Positions 22,294 through 35,699 of a stretch of 64,000 bases of DNA are shown here, piece after piece. Where the stretch lies: NCBI GenBank assembly GCA_035079385.1, contig JAVHKY010000010.1:3472001-3536000 (forward strand), read 5' to 3'. Below the pieces are notes generated by a model that did not search any database, was not told where the DNA came from, and saw only the letters and a list, made by a program, of their open reading frames with translations. This DNA is from Aspidiotus rigidus. Lineage: Eukaryota > Arthropoda > Insecta > Hemiptera > Diaspididae. The number at the start of each line of letters is the position of its first letter. The stretch's first letter is position 1. The position numbers and the translations under genes were made by a program.

Positions 22294-25200
22294 TTTTCGC
22301 TCGGTAAAAATGCAGCGCGACGCTAGCACTGTTCGGCCCGAAATCGGAACTTCCTTACCTATCTCCGTTCCGCACCAATACTTTTTCCCAATTACTTTAA
22401 TCTCTACGTTTATGCGCTGCAATTCTACCGTAGATATTTTGTGATGTTTTGTAATTATTCGAGCTGATGATCTTACGAGCAGTCGCATAGCTCGTTAAAA
22501 AACCGCTGGTATGAATATTTTTCGATAGTAAGTGCCATCCTGTCTCTATTATTCGATGTGCGATGTGCGCCCACCGGCCATGCAGACCACCCCGAAAATT
22601 ATGGCTCAGTTTTGGCCCGTTCGTCTTGTCCGCAATTCAATTCAAAGTAAGCGAATTCAATGTGTCGATTTAATGTGGAAAGGTAGTGGACAAAATGTTG
22701 GTGGGAAGACATAAATTGTACTCGTAACAGGAGGGAAAGTACGGAAAAAGTGTTTTAAAAAAGACTTTCGTAGTTTTTTGTTCAAGCGTAAACATTCACG
22801 GCCGGTACATATTCAGAGATTTTTACTTTATGTCACACTCGTACAAATGCTATGAAAGTTGAAAAAACAATCAAACAATGTACAAAATTTATCTTTTCCA
22901 CGTGTTCAACGGTATTTCAAAGTAACCAATCTTTTCGCTTCATTATTATATTATTATACTCACAGTAGTCTTGTCCTGTCACCACTTTTCATTCAAAAAA
23001 AGTATGACAGAAATCATCGAAAGGCGAGTCGACGAAATTAGAAACTACTTATAATATACACGTCTGGTAGAAAAGGCGCGTCTGCTGTCGCCTCCGTCAA
23101 ATTCGTCAAAATGACAATTCGTCTGAACGAATTTTTAAAAACTCGCGTTACACTTGCCAGATACGAAAGCGAGTAAGACGGGATAGGATAGTATTGAGTA
23201 TACAACTGTAACACGTAATTAGCGCTCGACTCGATTTAATTGAAATCGCTTTTTTCAGTCGAAGCGTGAACAATATTTTTCTTTTGATTTTAACGTCCCA
23301 CTCGCTACGAAGAGGAGTGGGGGGTCGTATATGCATAATCCTTAAATCTAATTAAAAATACCGAGAACTGATAGGTATGTGGAAGATATGCGCAATGCTG
23401 ATGTTTTGGGACGATTTTGGAAGCCAATTAAAATACATAGTCGTATCCAATCGGATGCGGTGCGGCGGAGTCGTAACAAAACGTTTGCCGATGAACCGGA
23501 ACCCGCGTGACGCTCCAAAGCTCCACCGCCTTTTACGTCCTATTCGATTAATTTACGCCACACTCGACGACGTCGATAAAATAAATTTTTGAGCGTTTGT
23601 AGTCAAAACTGTCAGTCACGGATTGAATCACGTAACAAATTACATTCGGCGGGACATCGCGCTTACATCACTGAGTGTGCAAAAGAGCGGGGAATGTGCA
23701 TGGATGAATCTAAAATCGTATTAGGAGGAATGAATCTTCCATACGTACCATCAAGAGGTATACGAAAGACACTATGTACGTTACCGATTGCCAGTAACCA
23801 CGAGGCGACGACTCCTTTCTTAAACTAATGAACCTTCCAACCTCGAATTCTTAACAGTATGTTTAAAGGTCGACTCCTTAACAATTATCGTGCGGCGTCA
23901 ACATCTGTCCCGCTGTCACGTAACTAATATAAATGTAGCCTTTGCACGTGCCCCGACATATTTACCGCGGACAATAGTCTGACTCCTTAGTTTGCGGTTA
24001 ATTAATTTTATAAATACGCGCGCGTCTTCCTATTATGAGATTTTCTTCTCAATGTCGATGCACGATTTAGCGAAAGTACCTCTATATCTCTTGATGGGAA
24101 AATTGACACGACTTTTTCTACGTGTGCGTACGACTGTGTGCACTGTAGAGCACTTCAGCCCAAGTAAACTGATGGTTATATTCGTCAGATATACCGAACG
24201 GAAGTCGAAACTCGATACATACAAACATCCTTTCGAGATTCTACATACACTTATATGTATTTACGAATAAGGGGCACTATTTCGAGACAATACTAATTCG
24301 GTACATACGTGTTCTAAATAAGCTGCTAGCTACCTGAATGGTAAATTAAAGAAGTACTTCTATAGTTCGTTTGGATTGATTTGTTTTTGTTTATAATCGG
24401 TGAAATTCGTGTAACAAAGTGAAGAAAGCAAAGTGGAAAGATAAATAATCGTGGGTCTGTTATTTGTATAATTTAGGCCGTTTACGAGTTGTACCTGTGT
24501 GGTTTGATAGACGATGCGAGTTTCGGATATACATAAAAACATTAGTAAAATGACGTACAAATGGAAGCAGATCTTCCTTTTACTCGCGGTTAGCCAGAAT
24601 TTCAAAATTGATAGCAGATTTCAACACTGCGAGACTAATTGACTAGTGTTTTTTTGGCCGAAAGACTAAAATAATGAAATTAAATATAATAAATTAATTT
24701 AAATTATTGATTAAAATTTTCAATTTTTATATAAATTAATAACAACAATTTAATAAAATTTTAAGGAAATTAATACTTCGTATATTAAGTTCCTTGAAAA
24801 AAAAATTTAATTAGTAATAAAAAATAAATAATATATCCAAATAATAATTATTAAAGTAAAGCAAAGTAGAATGAACGGACTACCAGAAAGTACATCAGAA
24901 GAGAAGTTTGAGACATGTTCGAACAAAAAAAAAAAAAAGCTTTCGCGAGCAAAACCGAATTTTCCTGTCTTATTTTTTTACATCCCTCCTTCCCCTACCC
25001 CCTCGTTTTGTTCATTATTGGCTAGATCATATTATTTAATCGTTTTCATGTTCAACAGCAGAATAACAATTCGTTTTCCAAAACGAGCACATTATTTTTA
25101 TTCACTCTTCTACCCCCTCTCACCCTTCTGCTTCAATGAATGGAATATCCGTCAAAAATTTTCAATCATCGAACATGAAAGAACTATTACTCTCACCAAA

Positions 25201-25430
25201 GGAAAAAAAAATCACTCTTTATTTTCCATAGCAACATTCATTCTTTTCAACGCGCACCAACGTTCGACATACCACGCTCCAAATTTTTCTAAATTAAAAT
25301 GGAAAAATTTCAAAAACTACAATCCAATTTTCAAAAAAATGACCTTATATTCTGGTACACGTATAAAATTTCGATAATTCTTAATTCCATAATAAATCGA
25401 CCCAATACCAACAGAGAACATTTGTACACA
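22294..25430. other. Intergenic; no gene supported
   Basis: Stretches of higher CpG at 22,300-22,700 and 23,100-24,250 contain short frames without motifs. 24,640-24,870 is extremely AT-rich and could be an inserted mitochondrial piece or just low-complexity DNA. The 168-codon frame at 24,871-25,377 is dominated by Phe, Lys, Ser and Pro and begins beside a poly-A run, so I treat it as chance. Confidence 0.35.
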
Positions 25431-25599
25431 AAGATATTAATAATACATACATACCCATATTACAAAAAGGATACATGAATTTGAGCCAATGTTAAAATCA
25501 TAATCCATACCCTTCGAAACGCCGCCCCATACCAAAAATTCCACCGCGCGCAAGACTGCAATACCTCCCAAAGTCGGTAGTAAAAGAAAATTTAGAGGC

Positions 25600-27125
25600 C
25601 ATTGTAACTCGCAAGCTTCGCGGCCCAGCGGATAACGGCTCTTCATATTTTTGAGAGTGAGTGGATGTACTTGGTCTCTGAGATGTACAAAATCGACTGA
25701 AATTGTTTTGTAAAGTCTTGGTGGAAGGAGAATGCGAGGCTTAAAGGAATCGAGTTTATCGTTCGAAAAAGTTGCTATAAGGGAAGCTTCAGCCGTGGGA
25801 GAGTGAATATTTATATAATTATGCTTATCGATCTGTATTATCTGTAATATACCTCTGTACATAAATGAAATATCTGCTCGTGTGGTACGATACGGAAGAG
25901 TAAGTATGTCCTGAGGCCTCTCTCTGAGCTTGATCTAGCCTAAAAAAGTTCCCATAATATCTAGCCAAGACAAATTCTTCTAACTTAGGTTGACGAGACG
26001 TCATAAAATGATGACGTCATTCTCAATTTCTCATACATAAGTATAGCTCGATGGTCGAACCAAGTTTCTGGACATTTCCCCAAAAAATTATCACGTCACA
26101 AAAGTCGAATACTTATAGCTCAAGAGTTGAAATTTTTCAAGCGCGCCTGGTCCAAAGTCGGACGCTGACGCGCTCCTTCCATCATCATATAATTATAGCT
26201 CGGGAGTCAAAATTTTGTTAGTTCCCTCCTATTATACATGGTATACAAAAGGCGAAGTTGTTTAAGTTCCTCTTTCATCTTCATATACAACTTGGAAGTT
26301 GTACCCTTGGTCCTTCCTCTTATACAGGTATATTTCGAAAAATAGTTGAAAATTGTCGAAGTTCCGTAACGTAAGTATTTATAACAGGGAACCTTTTTTA
26401 TAGGCGGGTTTCGCTGTCTGGCCGGCTAGCAAAATTTTCCAAGTCCCCGTGTACGCCCTGTCACATTTTATAGCTAGGGAAGCGGGGCTTGTAATGTCAC
26501 AATTTGATGATGTCACAGGTCAGCTTTGTGACGTCACAATTTTTTTCAGAACCCACGTGCCATCCCTCGTTCAACTCGGTCAAAAAACCCGTGCGTTTTT
26601 TTTTTTTTGATCAGAAACTGTTCTAAGGGGGGTTTTTTGAAAATATTAGCGTGTGCCGTACGCCGTTCGGCGAAAAACTTGGAAGAATTTCGATCTCAGA
26701 GCTCCATGTGATAGGAGGGGCACTTGGAAAAATTCCCACTTTCGAGCTATATATGATGGGAGTGGGACTTGGAAGAATTTTGACCTCCGAGCTATATATG
26801 ATAGGGACTTAGTTTTATACTAGGCTTACAGTAGATCTAGGCCTCCTTTATACTACGAGTAGTTTTATCCTAGGTCTAGGCGTCCTTAAATTCTCAATAC
26901 AAAAACCAATTTGACTCATAGAAAAGGTTCTCTGCGATCTTCAGTCAACTTTGTTAGGAAAGCTGTCGTTTTTTGTGGGGACTCCATAAGGAATTTCCTC
27001 ACATGGACCAAGTTTATTCTTAGCAATTACAGTGCATGCATTGTTGCCTTATATATGTACCCATGATGTATTTTGATCCAGGAACTTCGCCAAGAAAACG
27101 GCCTCTTGGGACAAGTACTGCTTCG
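25600..27125 (-). repeat. Dispersed repeat unit, inverted partner of 1.25-2.14 kb
   Basis: On the minus strand it reads CAGTACTTGTCCCAAGAGGC, GGCAACAATGCATGCACTG and GCTAAGAATAAACT at 26,995-27,125. At 25,620-25,810 it reads TATTCACTCTCCCACGGCTG, TTTTGTACATCTCAGAGACC and GCTGGGCCGCG. The middle is filled by family R sequence (25,985-26,990). The overlapping 141-codon minus frame (25,437-25,862) falls mostly in the repeat, so I do not call it a gene. Confidence 0.55.
25985..26990. repeat. Family R cluster
   Basis: It contains AGACGTCATAAAATGATGACG (26,000), ATCACGTCACAAA (26,093), GTGACGTCACAA (26,528), GAGGGGCACTTGGAAAAATT with CTATATATGATGGG (26,700-26,820), and a right end ATTCTCAATAC..., GACTCATAGAAAAGGTTC, AAGCTGTCG (26,893-26,970). 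The block order agrees with 60,275-60,641. Several copies are merged. Confidence 0.65.
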
Positions 27126-27389
27126 TCTACTTTTAATCGATACCCAGCGTCGATCGATAATCGACGTAAATTCTACCAAAAATTCGCTTCTTCCGCAAAA
27201 GTCTTGTAGTCCAGTCGTATTAGGAAACTTGGTGTGAGTAAATGGGGAGACAGCTGAATTTTGGCATATTGTTACAAAATTAAAAGAAAAGTCAGTCAAT
27301 CACTGTTGGTAAACGTTTTTCAAGGCTCCTCGAGCATCGTCGGAGTAAAAGAGAGTGTCCGTTCATGCCGTATTCTTTTAATTTCGATA

Positions 27390-28553
27390 TGTCATTTGTC
27401 ACCTCACGCAACATACTAGAGTCCCAGTTGTTATGACTTGCGCATTGTTTCCAGCGGGCAAAAAAGTGTCGTTCAAACTGGTTTTTTGTAATTTTCAGGG
27501 TGAATATCAGTTTTTCGAAAAAAAATCAAGAGACAAAAATTGTAGAGCGTCAAAAAGTACATGAATAATGTTCTATAAAGAATTTCCGTGCGATGCTTCA
27601 ATTTTTAATGTATGGAGGATGAAATTTGAATAAATGCAAAAGTGACGCATGCTGATATGCATGTCGAACGCGAGGCAAATTGACGCAAGTATTATAGCCC
27701 TATAATAAATGAGTGAGGGCATAGGTCGCTATATTTAGTCGTTAAGTCATTATCAATCCTTACAGTTCCCTAATAAAGTGAGAAATTAATACGGTTGGTA
27801 GAATTATTTTGTAATTCAAGAGCACTATGTTTTGCATTTTACTTTGGCACTGAAACCTGTGTTGTAAAATAAATTCTAGTCGTTGTCTTATTATTTTCAA
27901 ATAATGCCAAACTGTTATTTATCAGTCATTGATATAGGGAAGTCTCAAAACGAATAATGACGTAACGACTAAAAATGGCAGCCCAGGTCCTCACTCGTTA
28001 TTATAGGGCTCTAACGCAAGCAAGGTGTACATATTGCTTAATTGCGAAATCATTGCTGGCCACCAAACTTGAGATTCTTTTATTTCTGATTTCTAAATCA
28101 TTATTATCAGTTAGTTATCGATCTGTAATTTATTCATTTATTTCAAATTATGGCATCAATAGAAAAAAGTATCCTTTGCAACAGATACCTACATACAACT
28201 ACAAGTTCATATTTGCATTAATTTACTCGAAACTGAAGCATTACACATTATAACGGGTAGGTGACGCTTGCGTCGACTTGCTTTGTGGATGACAGGCACA
28301 TATATTTTGCGTTACTTCCACAACCATCCAACTTTCATCCTTTGTAGCATTGTACAGAAATTTTTAATGGAACATTATTTATGTATCTTTTGACGCTTTA
28401 TAATTTTTGTCCCTTAATGTTTTTTCAAAGAACCGATATTTACCCTGAAAATTACAAGAAACCAATCTGGACCACACTTTTTTGCCTCCTGGGGAAAAAG
28501 CGCACGTCATATCGAGTGGGACTTTTAGTATGTTGTATAAGATGGTAAATGAC
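27390..28553. mobile_element. Long foldback element with matching frames in both arms
   Basis: The left arm (about 27,390-27,757) and the right arm (about 27,951-28,553) are inverse complements over at least two blocks. Block one covers AACATACTAGAGTCCCAG to AATAATGTTCTATAAA, against its counterpart at 28,350-28,540. Block two covers GACGCAAGTATTATAGCCCT to AGTCGTTAAGTCATTAT, against 27,951-28,017. The spacer is about 195 bases. The right arm holds about 230 bases (28,018-28,250) absent from the left. Each arm encodes a similar short frame (MTCALFPAGKKV...NFQGEYQFFEK on the plus strand, MTCAFSPGGKKV...NFQGKYRFFEK on the minus). No transposase was recognised. Confidence 0.75.
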
Positions 28554-31224
28554 ATAATACTTATGCTAAATTTCAGCTGTCCCCTATTTATTCCGTACTT
28601 ACACAATTTTTTAATCTAATATAACTGGACTATTGGTTGAAATGCCATCGATATAATTTTGAAATCGACCTCACGTCGACGTCGATATCAGGTCCATATG
28701 ATGTCGACTCCACTCCCGTTCGAACTCTTTTTATATTTGTACCTCGTAAGACATAAAGTTTTGTACAAAATGATTCAGTATAACGAACTTCTATATGTAA
28801 GAAATATTTCTGCTGTCGCGTGTAAAAAATACATATTATGTACATATCGTATATTTATACAAATTTTCCTAAACTGTATTCAATCTTATCGCGATCGCGC
28901 GTTTGACGCGTGTGAGAATTCGATTTCCTCGCTGCCCTGTTAGTTCCCAATATTCTTAATCATCCGTGTAAAAATAAAATATGACGACAGATACACTTTA
29001 TTATATTCGAGCAAGTGTACACATACTTTTCTATATACAAATACGCATTCTGATACAAAAAACTTGACAATATACTCGTCGCACGTCAGCGTCAATTTTC
29101 CTGTTCCTTCCCCTATGTACGCGTGTCGGTACCTTTTCTGGCAAACGTGCACAACTGATACCACCAACCGAGTAAACTTGTTGGAATGGGCGAAAAAATG
29201 CGCAAAGGTTAAATGCACGCGAATTTATTTTACGATCAGTTATAACGCTGAGCTAAAAAAGTTGAACTCATTTTCAAAGGAAGAAAGATTTACGTTCCGG
29301 CTTTGTATTTCGTTTCGCATATAAATCTGCGAGAACGTGCTACCGCCGCTCGTTTTCGAGTACGTATAAATTAATGCGACATTCTCAAAGCGTACATTTT
29401 ACGACTTTTGTTTCTCGAAAATCGAGGTACCTATGCAATTGTATTCTGTACTAACTTTTTCCTATCCTACTTTTACAAATCAGATTATGGAGGATAACAG
29501 TATAGCGTTGATGCAGAGTAGGCTTTTTCAAAATTACGACAGTCAGCAGGAATAACTACACATAATTGTGAGCTCACCCATACTCCTCTTTTCATTGTTC
29601 TCTTTAAGTTTATTACTCGTCAACGACTCGTATATCCGTATGCTGCACATACGCTTCATCCACTCCATAAGAACCTATTCAAAAATCAAGCTTGAAATGA
29701 TGTGGGTGGTAAAAAGACCACCTATTTGACCATCGCTGCACTGATCAAGCAAAATTTAGATTCCTAATGGTTTTCTTTACGGCAGCTTAGCCTGCGCTTT
29801 GCACTGGTTGCATGAGGAGAACAGCTAGTGACTATCGAACGCGTGCCTCCCACTCGCCTAGAATGCAAGTGCGCAATTAGGAGCTCGCAAATGCGTCTTT
29901 TTTATACACGCATTCTTTCAATCAAGTGTTTCGCCAATTGTACCCCGTTCCAAAGTTCTTATGTCACAAAATACCATAGCTAGATGAGATCGAAAACTCT
30001 ACAGGTTTGTTTTGTATCATTTTGTATTAATTTTCACTTCTGAGTTCAAACCAAAACAGAATACTGAAAGATGAGACCTCAAACATTTTGTACTTCATCC
30101 TTCGGCTAGATGGATCAAAACTATATAAACATCAATGAAAGAACAAAGACGGCAACAAAATAGACAGGCGACTCTACACTGTTGACCTTATTCTCGATCT
30201 TGCGTTGCTGCGCATGCGCTGATGGACAGAATGACAGATAAATCGTTGTCCTGTTCTTCTGACTTCTTTGCCTTCCAAGTGACGTGCACAGCGAGGAAAC
30301 AATTTTTAATAAAAACTTTTTTTTGATGGTAGCTAAAATTTTCTCTTGAGGCTCAGATGGTATTCTGGAATAACACAAATATGTGGCAAAAATTTAAACC
30401 GATAAGTTGTCCGGTTCTCGCGTTATAAGAGAACAGACAGACAAAATTTCCTCTCTACCAGGAATTGGCTCTACTTTGATAACGAAAATTCGAACCGAGT
30501 ATCCACCAGGATCGCTAACAGCGCGCGTAATAGTATTTCTGCTGAAATCGGAAGAGGTAACAAAAAAGAGATTTTCTGGCAGAGCCACATAAATAAATAT
30601 CACTTTTCATATCCACTAGTAACTTCAAGGTCATACCTGCTCTGTAAAAAAATTATGGCCTAGCTTGTGAATTTTTCTCACAAGAGCTTACGCTCCAATC
30701 CTAGACTAATATAGGTGTGATATATTGTAAGGAGGGGGAGGGGTTCTTTCTCTCCGCCCGTTTGCCCCCGTTCTTGGTACACTGCATTTCGAGCTCTCTT
30801 GCTTACGGGAAGCTCTTTCGCTCCATTCCTTTGTCTCCATTCTTGGATTGATAAAGGCGTGGATCTAGCTCACAGGGGGCGAACAAGTGACATTAGTGAC
30901 TTCATTAGCTTGTGACTTTATAACCACTTATGCTGGCAGTCTGTGACCTCACATCAGTACACGTAAGTACTGCATGTGACATCAACAGTATTCATAACGT
31001 CACCACCTAGGGGTCTCTCTTTCTTACTCTCTTCTATTCTCGGGATCACACTCTCTGCTCGTAAGCCTCTCAACAGTCTCGGCCTCTAAGTCATGGCTGA
31101 TGGTGTCATACTTGCAGATTTTACGACCTCCTGGCCTCCATTATACTGGGCGATACAGTGTACTAAACTATACTACGTCTACTATTGCCTTCATACAACC
31201 CGGCCTAACATGAGCCTGACACAA
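28554..31224. other. Intergenic; no gene supported
   Basis: The frame pair at 28,630-28,943 is a two-strand artefact. A TCTGTCATTCTGTCC-type segment next to GCGCATGCGC at about 30,200-30,240 reappears inverted near 36,270 and is likely an old repeat. 30,407-30,592 is open on both strands without motif. 30,700-31,200 is C/T-rich. Confidence 0.35.
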
Positions 31225-31825
31225 CACTAGAAAAACTCACGGCTTCTTGACGGAGTTGAACGAGGGGTGGCAGGAAACCTGTTCTATGGGGCACGTGGGA
31301 TCTGAAAAATGTAGATTGTGACGTCACAAAGCTAACCTGAGACGTCATCAAATTGTGACGTCATAAGGCCGGATTTTTGGAGCTATCTATAATACGAGGG
31401 AACCTAAAAAAATGATCTATGACGTCATCAGATTTTGACGTCACGAGACCAACCTATGACACTATAAAACAGTGACGTCAAAGACCCCACCCCCAAGCTA
31501 TATATGATAGGAGGGGAATTTAGAGGGAACAAAACTCACGGATTCTTCAACGGAGTTAAACGAGGGGAGGTAGGGAACCTGTTTTATGAGCTACCTTAGA
31601 AGGGCGTTCTGAGTCCTATGGTGTAAGAAGCGTTGCATGTTTGGCTCACAATCAGTGTATAAAGCATTGCTTATCCAGTTACTTGGAGGGGCTTCTTCGA
31701 ACTATATATGATAGTAGGGGAACTTGGAGAAATTTTCATCCGCCAAGCTTTGCCGGCCGGCCGGACGGCGGATGTTTTTTTCCAAAAAACCCACCGAAAA
31801 AATAGGATTCCTGTTAAAAGCTAAA
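31225..31825 (+). repeat. Family R copies, two in tandem
   Basis: Two left ends are present: ACTCACGGCTTCTTGACGG, then AACGAGGGGTGGCAGG and AACCTGTTCTATGGGG (31,237-31,290), and ACTCACGGATTCTTCAACGG (31,535). TGACGTCA sites lie at 31,319, 31,356, 31,420 and 31,436. CTATATATGATAGGAGGGG and the CG-rich GCCGGCCGGCCGGACGGC block follow. This matches copy 1 at 98-375 in the same orientation. Confidence 0.75.
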
Positions 31826-33510
31826 CAGACCACTTAAAGATTACAAGGATAAGGGGAAGTAAATTTAACTCACAAATCTTAGAATCAGGCTCGAAATTAC
31901 GGCTGATGACGTCGTAGTTTATTATAAAGGAAGAGAAGAGATACAGTATACAGGATTACTAGGAGGTGGGAGGAATTCGTGGGGGTGGTGTGAACTCGCA
32001 AATTTTGGAATTAAGGGCTAGAATTCGGGAAACTTCAGGAAGATAGTGATTGGCATTTGCGCGCACAACTTTCCGTGAAATATAGAAATGGTACGATTCA
32101 CTTTAAAAATTGAACATTAATTTCTAGCTGGAGAAAAATTTAATGCTTGGAAGACGAAGAGAGGAAGTCAGTTTTCGAGATAGAAAATGGAGAAAATTCT
32201 TACCAGGAGAAAAGACTCAAACGTGGTCACAAGCCTTTACCACGAAGAAGTTGAAGAAAACCCCAACCGTGAACACAAATAAACCAATTGCAAGTTTCCC
32301 AAAAATTCTTGTAACTTCTTTCGCTTCTCTCATTAACTACATCAATTGAGGCGAACAAGAAATCTCTTTGATTTCGATTTCAACAATTCAGATGATTTCT
32401 TAGGACCAATTTTGTTTCTCGACTAGGATCTATTATATATTTAGGTAAGACGAAGTTTTTTCATAATTAGGCTTACTTTGTTCATAAAAGCTTTCGAAGT
32501 CTCTAAACTACGTTGGAAACACACTCTCGAGACCACATCACTTTTCTCGATGGTCAGAATTTTTCCAAGTTTTTTTTCTCTTCTAGATTACTCGACAGCT
32601 TTCGAAGCCCTCTCTCCGCCCCTCTTCTCAACACATGGTGATATTTGAAATTTTTCCAAATGGTCTTCCTGATGATCTAATAGAGCGATTGTCAGTAACA
32701 ACGTTTGTATTTAAAAGAAGTAAAAATTTCGAAGATTCTCTCTTCAAACATTTATCGATAGAAATAGGTAACTGAAATCCTAAAATTTCTCTATTATAAA
32801 GCTAATATTTGACAATATATTTTTTCAATCTTGTCTTTCACATGTACGTGGACCTCGTCCAATCAATAGCCCACTAATACAATATTTGAAAAGAATGATT
32901 CAGAGAACTTAAATTCAAGTTACCTTACGCCCTTATCTCTATAGGAAAAAATTTAGATTATAAACCTAATTCTTGTCTTCAGCCTCCTTTCTGCTAACAC
33001 GACCCCAAACAAAGAACATACGCACACTACAACAGGCATACCCAAATTTTTTCAGCAAGCGAACCACTTTGAGTGAGGTAAGAGGTCACGCGGGCCAATT
33101 TTTCCATTTTCTAATAATTAAGAACTTTTTTTGTCTTCATTTCATAGTTCGTCTACTTTTCCAACGCGGGGTCTCCGCGGGCCGTAGGTTGGGCATACCT
33201 GTACTACAACTATAAATCTTGAAACCATCATTTTTTCATAAAGTCCACCGTTAAAACGCAATCGGACTAAGAGGATGAATGAAGAAAATCGTGAATAAGG
33301 TTGATCTGAATCAAATTTTCTGTAAAGATACTACGCAGATAAATAGCTGCGAGCCTGCTATAAAGCATTAAATTACGAGCGATTAAATCCTCTTCCTTCT
33401 TTCAAATTATAATCTTCATCAAGATTTTTATCGAGCGAAAGATTAACCACGATACGAGTACGCGAACCGAATATTTTTCATTCGGCGGCTATTGAAAGAT
33501 ATAGCCTAAA
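31826..33510. other. No gene supported
   Basis: AT-rich. A CGCGGG-containing pair (GCGGGCC at 33,091 and GCGGGCCGTAGG at 33,176) together with GGCATACC at 33,033 and 33,192 suggests a short old inverted repeat. No coding frame shows a motif. Confidence 0.35.
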
Positions 33511-33780
33511 ATGGAAAAGATCTGCGAGGCCTATGTAATGATAAAACTTATCATGAAGGGAAAAGTCTTGTCGAAGTTTAAGACTTTCGAGTCAGCAAAA
33601 AACAGATGCTTTCACTTCGACAATGAGTATCTATCTCCTGGAGCGATTTTTCCGAAAAGTAGTCATAATTATTACATTCTAAAGATTTGTCTCCCAAAAA
33701 CTAATGAACACGGAAAACCTCATACGCTAATAATTCAAAAGATGGTGACATCGTGCACAACTTACTCGTTGATGACTCAG
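33511..33780 (+). CDS. Possible coding exon, unknown protein
   Basis: The frame opens with ATGGAAAAGATCTGCGAGGC and stays protein-like for about 90 codons (MEKICEAYVMIKLIMKGK, then KNRCFHFDNEYLSPGAIF, KICLPKTNEHGKPHTLII). It then meets CAG|GTAACT, a fair splice donor, after which the frame becomes Phe/Ile-rich. I recognise no family. No second exon was found, so it could be a chance frame. Confidence 0.28.
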
Positions 33781-35699
33781 GTAACTATATTTTGTAATAT
33801 TATAATTACGTTTTTTGATCACCATTTCTATTTTTTCGCGTACCAAATTGCCTTCTATTCACCGCGATTGGGTGATCACTTTGTACCGTGTATCAGCAGC
33901 ATCCACACCACGGGATACTGGGAACTATCTTTACACTAATAAATAAAAGATGCTAGACCGTGCCGCTCTACCCGCCGAGATTTATGTGGTGGTAAATTAA
34001 AAACACTCCCATTTAAAAATGTTAACAGAAAACGGGTAAATCCTAATTTAAATGTTTGAACTTTGGGAAATGGAGGACACGAGAAGAAATACGGAGACGG
34101 TACAGAGAAAGGGGGATGTGTGGAGTATACGTATTCTAAGTTATAGCGACGCATTTATTATAATGTTCGTCTAATTTGACGACATTCATTCATCTTATAC
34201 GAGAAGGGCTTGCTGCCGCCCCCACTGCCGGACTTCCTAGTAAGAGTAATTAATACGTACTAAGCGGAGAGTGTATCGTCAGCTCAAAAGAAACGAGCGG
34301 GCACACATGTTTTCGTACATCTTTGCACTACTGTTCTCTCCTTATATTCACTACACACCGTACCTCGATCATTAGATCTTTCTTTGAATCTGACCGACTT
34401 CTCGCATTTCTGAATGAATTTGATGAACAGAATTTCTTTTTGTACATTCGAGATAGGCCTATACAAATAATGCTGATGACGTCTCGTAATGCTTATTAAG
34501 TAACTATCGTCGATTTACTCGGGTATAAAGGGTGAAATTTATGATGAGAAGAGTTGTGATGGTAATTTGAAACGCAACATTTGTTAAACGCGAATGCATC
34601 GAAGGAGGAGGTGGTGAATTCGAAAAATAATGATGTATTTTTCAACGGTAGTATTCATAGGAGCGCGAGAGTGTACACAAATTGTAGGTACGTGTGATGT
34701 TTTATGAATGGTATCGATGTGGAAAGGGAAATATGAATCAAAAGCGATCTCCTTCCATACCTCAAGTGGTTTGTCGCCGGGTGTCAACATGAAATAAAAT
34801 AAAATATGGATGGGGGTTGAACGTGCAGTCTTGGCAAGTGAAGTGTTTGAAACATTTCTGATTAATACGCGGAAGATAATCAAAAGGACAAAGTAAGAGT
34901 CCTCACCTCATTTCCGGAGGATCTCAACCCCCCCCCCCCCCTCCACGAAAAAAAGGAAAAATATTGGATCTTGTATACGTCTTGGGTTGAGGAGATTAAA
35001 CCAGACTGTGCTTGACTTGGCCTCGGGCTGAGGTCCAGAAGACACGACACCTCTTGACGACATTAGACAGACTTTTGTCTAATTTCTAGTATAGTTACTA
35101 CATAGGTACGAGAAGTGTGTTAAGACTAGCGGGTGAACGAGCTGATTTGCCCCGCTTGTTTGCCCCTGTGTCATTAAGTACAAATATAAGCCTTGTATGC
35201 TGTTGTTAGGCTACACTCTTAGCCTAAAGGCTAGCTCATAAAGTAGTGTAGGGCGACATTTTCCCAAGCCTCCAAAGTAGGTCAAGGTCAAAGTCATTGG
35301 TAATGTCCTTTTATATGGTCTCAGTAGGTACTTTGTGGAACGATTAGTGTGTTGTCAAAGCTAAAAAATTTTTTATACCCTGTCGTATGATGTAAACTTA
35401 ATATCTAAATACATGAAGCAGAAAGTTTGTATGTTCGTCATACATATTATAACTCGGGAACCGCTGAACCTATCAATTTAAAATTTTCGCCTTATACTCA
35501 TGTTGAATACCTTTTAAGCCATATAAATAAGGATTTTAGCTCTCATAGAAAGAAATTTATCACAAAAACCTCGAAGTCTACTGCAGCTGCGTTACCTGCT
35601 CAAGATTGCCTTCATTAACTGTGTCAATCAAGACAAACAAGGAAGCGATTTTACGAGGGTTTGTTTGTTTGTACTTTTTCTAAATAAATATTAAACTTC
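33781..35699. other. No gene supported
   Basis: Short frames on both strands only. A poly-C run sits at 34,929-34,941. Nothing else stands out. Confidence 0.4.

Noticed and set aside
24640..24870. Possible inserted mitochondrial DNA (numt)
   Set aside because: Very AT-rich, but I could not match it to a mitochondrial gene; low-complexity sequence explains it as well.
24871..25377. 168-codon plus-strand frame, the longest unexplained one nearby
   Set aside because: Composition (Phe, Lys, Ser, Pro runs) follows the AT-rich DNA, it crosses a poly-A run and it shows no motif.
25437..25862. 141-codon minus-strand frame
   Set aside because: Largely within a dispersed repeat whose other copy (1.9-2.1 kb) has no open frame.
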